This document shows positions 63,382 through 64,000 of a stretch of 64,000 bases of DNA, piece by piece (position 1 is the stretch's first letter; every line of letters starts with the position of its first letter). The stretch is from the NCBI RefSeq assembly GCF_023208195.1, contig NZ_CP060034.1:2976001-3040000 (forward strand), given 5' to 3'. The notes beneath the pieces were generated by a model. That model was not told the origin of the DNA. It saw only the letters and a program-made list of their open reading frames with translations, and did not search any database. This DNA is from Nocardioides sp. InS609-2. Lineage in GTDB: Bacteria > Actinomycetota > Actinomycetes > Propionibacteriales > Nocardioidaceae. Both the position numbers and the translations under genes were made by a program.

Positions 63382-63441
63382 TCCGGGGCAATTCGTACCC
63401 TCTCGGTCGGCCGGAGGTGCATTTTGCCCCGGACTACCCCG
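63374..63441. terminator. bidirectional terminator with perfect 18-bp arms
   Basis: CGGGGTAGTCCGGGGCAA (63374-63391) is exactly complementary to 63424-63441, with a 32-nt loop. The left arm includes the methyltransferase stop codon and the right arm ends just before the DUF1330 stop codon. It separates two convergent genes. Confidence 0.75.
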
Positions 63442-63442
63442 G

Positions 63443-63796
63443 TCAGGACTCGGCGGCGAGCAGCGACGAGAGCTTCCCGACCGCGCTGTGACCGGGCTCC
63501 ACGCCATCGACGATCGCCACGATCGACTGCGAGTGTTCGGTCCGCAGAGGCAGGATCTCCTGGTACCCGGGGGAGTCGTACCACTCGCGCGCTGAGATGC
63601 GGTCGGGGAACTCGAGCACGACGACGTCGCCGTCCCACTCTCCCTCGACGGCGTCGATGTCGCCGCCGTGGACCAGGAACCGCCCGCCGTACGGCGCGAG
63701 GGTGAGGTCGATCCTGCGCAGGTACTCGATGATCGCCTCGCCGAAGTCGACCTCGCGCAGGTAGGCGACGGCGTAGGCCTTGGTGGTGGTGGTCAT
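63443..63796 (-). CDS. DUF1330 family protein
   Basis: 117 aa, ferredoxin-like alpha+beta fold. The motifs AYAVAYLREVDFGEAIIEYL, GRFLVHGGD and VVVLEFPDRISAREWYDSPGYQ are characteristic. The function of the family is unknown. GAGAGGA lies about 7 nt before the ATG at 63796; the frame is open to 63907 without a ribosome site. Confidence 0.85.
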   Translation of the reverse strand: MTTTTKAYAVAYLREVDFGEAIIEYLRRIDLTLAPYGGRFLVHGGDIDAVEGEWDGDVVVLEFPDRISAREWYDSPGYQEILPLRTEHSQSIVAIVDGVEPGHSAVGKLSSLLAAES

Positions 63797-63897
63797 GACG
63801 GTTCCTCTCCGTGGATGGCTGAGGTGACCAGCCTCGGCCCGCCGGCCGCCGAGGTCGATTACCTCCGAGGTCATCGCCGGCCGTACCTCGTCGTCGC

Positions 63898-63903
63898 TAC
63901 CGT
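63898..63903 (+). promoter_or_regulatory. -10 hexamer of a leaderless promoter
   Basis: TACCGT lies 6 nt before the ATG at 63910. Confidence 0.45.
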
Positions 63904-63909
63904 CCATCC

Positions 63910-64000
63910 ATGAGTACGCCGACAGCCGGGCACCTGCTGCGCACCTGGCGCGAGAACCGGCGGGTCTCCCAGCTCGCCCTCGCCCACGGTGCCGGGGTCT
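63910..64000 (+). CDS. XRE-family helix-turn-helix regulator (partial, runs off the window)
   Basis: The visible 30 residues (MSTPTAGHLLRTWRENRRVS, then QLALAHGAGV) match the start of an XRE helix-turn-helix, as in MmyB-like actinobacterial regulators. The rest lies outside the window. It diverges from the DUF1330 gene. Confidence 0.75.
   Translation, partial: MSTPTAGHLLRTWRENRRVSQLALAHGAGV

Overview
The window is chromosomal DNA from a high-GC actinobacterium. The codon bias, the many GTG starts, the Holin-X-type membrane protein, the MarP protease and the helicase/secretion (tad) neighbourhood point to Actinomycetota, and gene style suggests Nocardioidaceae (inference). Two conserved blocks follow the order I recall from Mycobacterium tuberculosis Rv3676 to Rv3649. 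Left block (0.06-10.1 kb): crp, then nth, a TlpA-like thioredoxin, a CoA-type NUDIX hydrolase and marP in a chain of 4-nt overlaps, a Holin-X protein, nhaA behind a structured leader RNA, and the acetate module acs / actP / DUF485. Right block (50.4-59 kb): a HAD phosphatase, ssd, tadA-tadB-tadC, a small Flp-like pilin, two TadE-like proteins and the DEAH-box helicase, followed by a STAS anti-anti-sigma factor and the H+-pyrophosphatase hppA (58.9-61.7 kb).

About 40 kb of accessory DNA lies between the blocks. First comes an assimilatory nitrate cluster (10.4-19.4 kb: narK, nitrate reductase, FAD/[2Fe-2S] reductase, nirB, nirD and the HemD-winged-helix regulator nnaR). Next is a mobile-element zone (19.4-29.6 kb). 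It holds a deletion derivative of an IS1380-type element, an intact IS1380 interrupting a lipoprotein gene, an IS630 element, a frameshifted IS1380 next to it, and remnants of IS3, SDR and MarR genes. Intact genes there encode a secreted C39-like peptidase, a LysE exporter with a divergent Lrp regulator, and a multipass membrane protein.

From 29.6 to 35.2 kb a LytS/LytT two-component system with a DUF485-like protein and a sodium:solute symporter is split by an oppositely oriented, lower-GC two-gene cassette: a DUF262 protein plus an MAE_28990-type HEPN protein. This is the best candidate in the window for a poorly described defence or conflict system. From 35.3 to 50.1 kb there are three secreted RTX-like repeat proteins (two from a 1,527-bp tandem duplication that also copied the tail of a methyltransferase gene), a maltokinase-cap-like protein, a degenerate Fic-fold protein, a PepSY/two-component unit, an MMPL transporter with a divergent TetR regulator, and a PLP-dependent dehydratase.

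Three regulatory themes recur. Matches to the CRP/GlxR consensus (GTGA-N6-TCAC) lie upstream of the acetate-uptake operon and of hppA, and a crp gene is in the same window. Many genes have a TANNNT hexamer 6-7 nt before the start codon and no Shine-Dalgarno, as expected for leaderless mRNAs. The palindrome CTAG, which often holds stop codons of convergent genes here, is also the duplicated target of two IS1380-type elements. I saw no rRNA, tRNA or CRISPR array.
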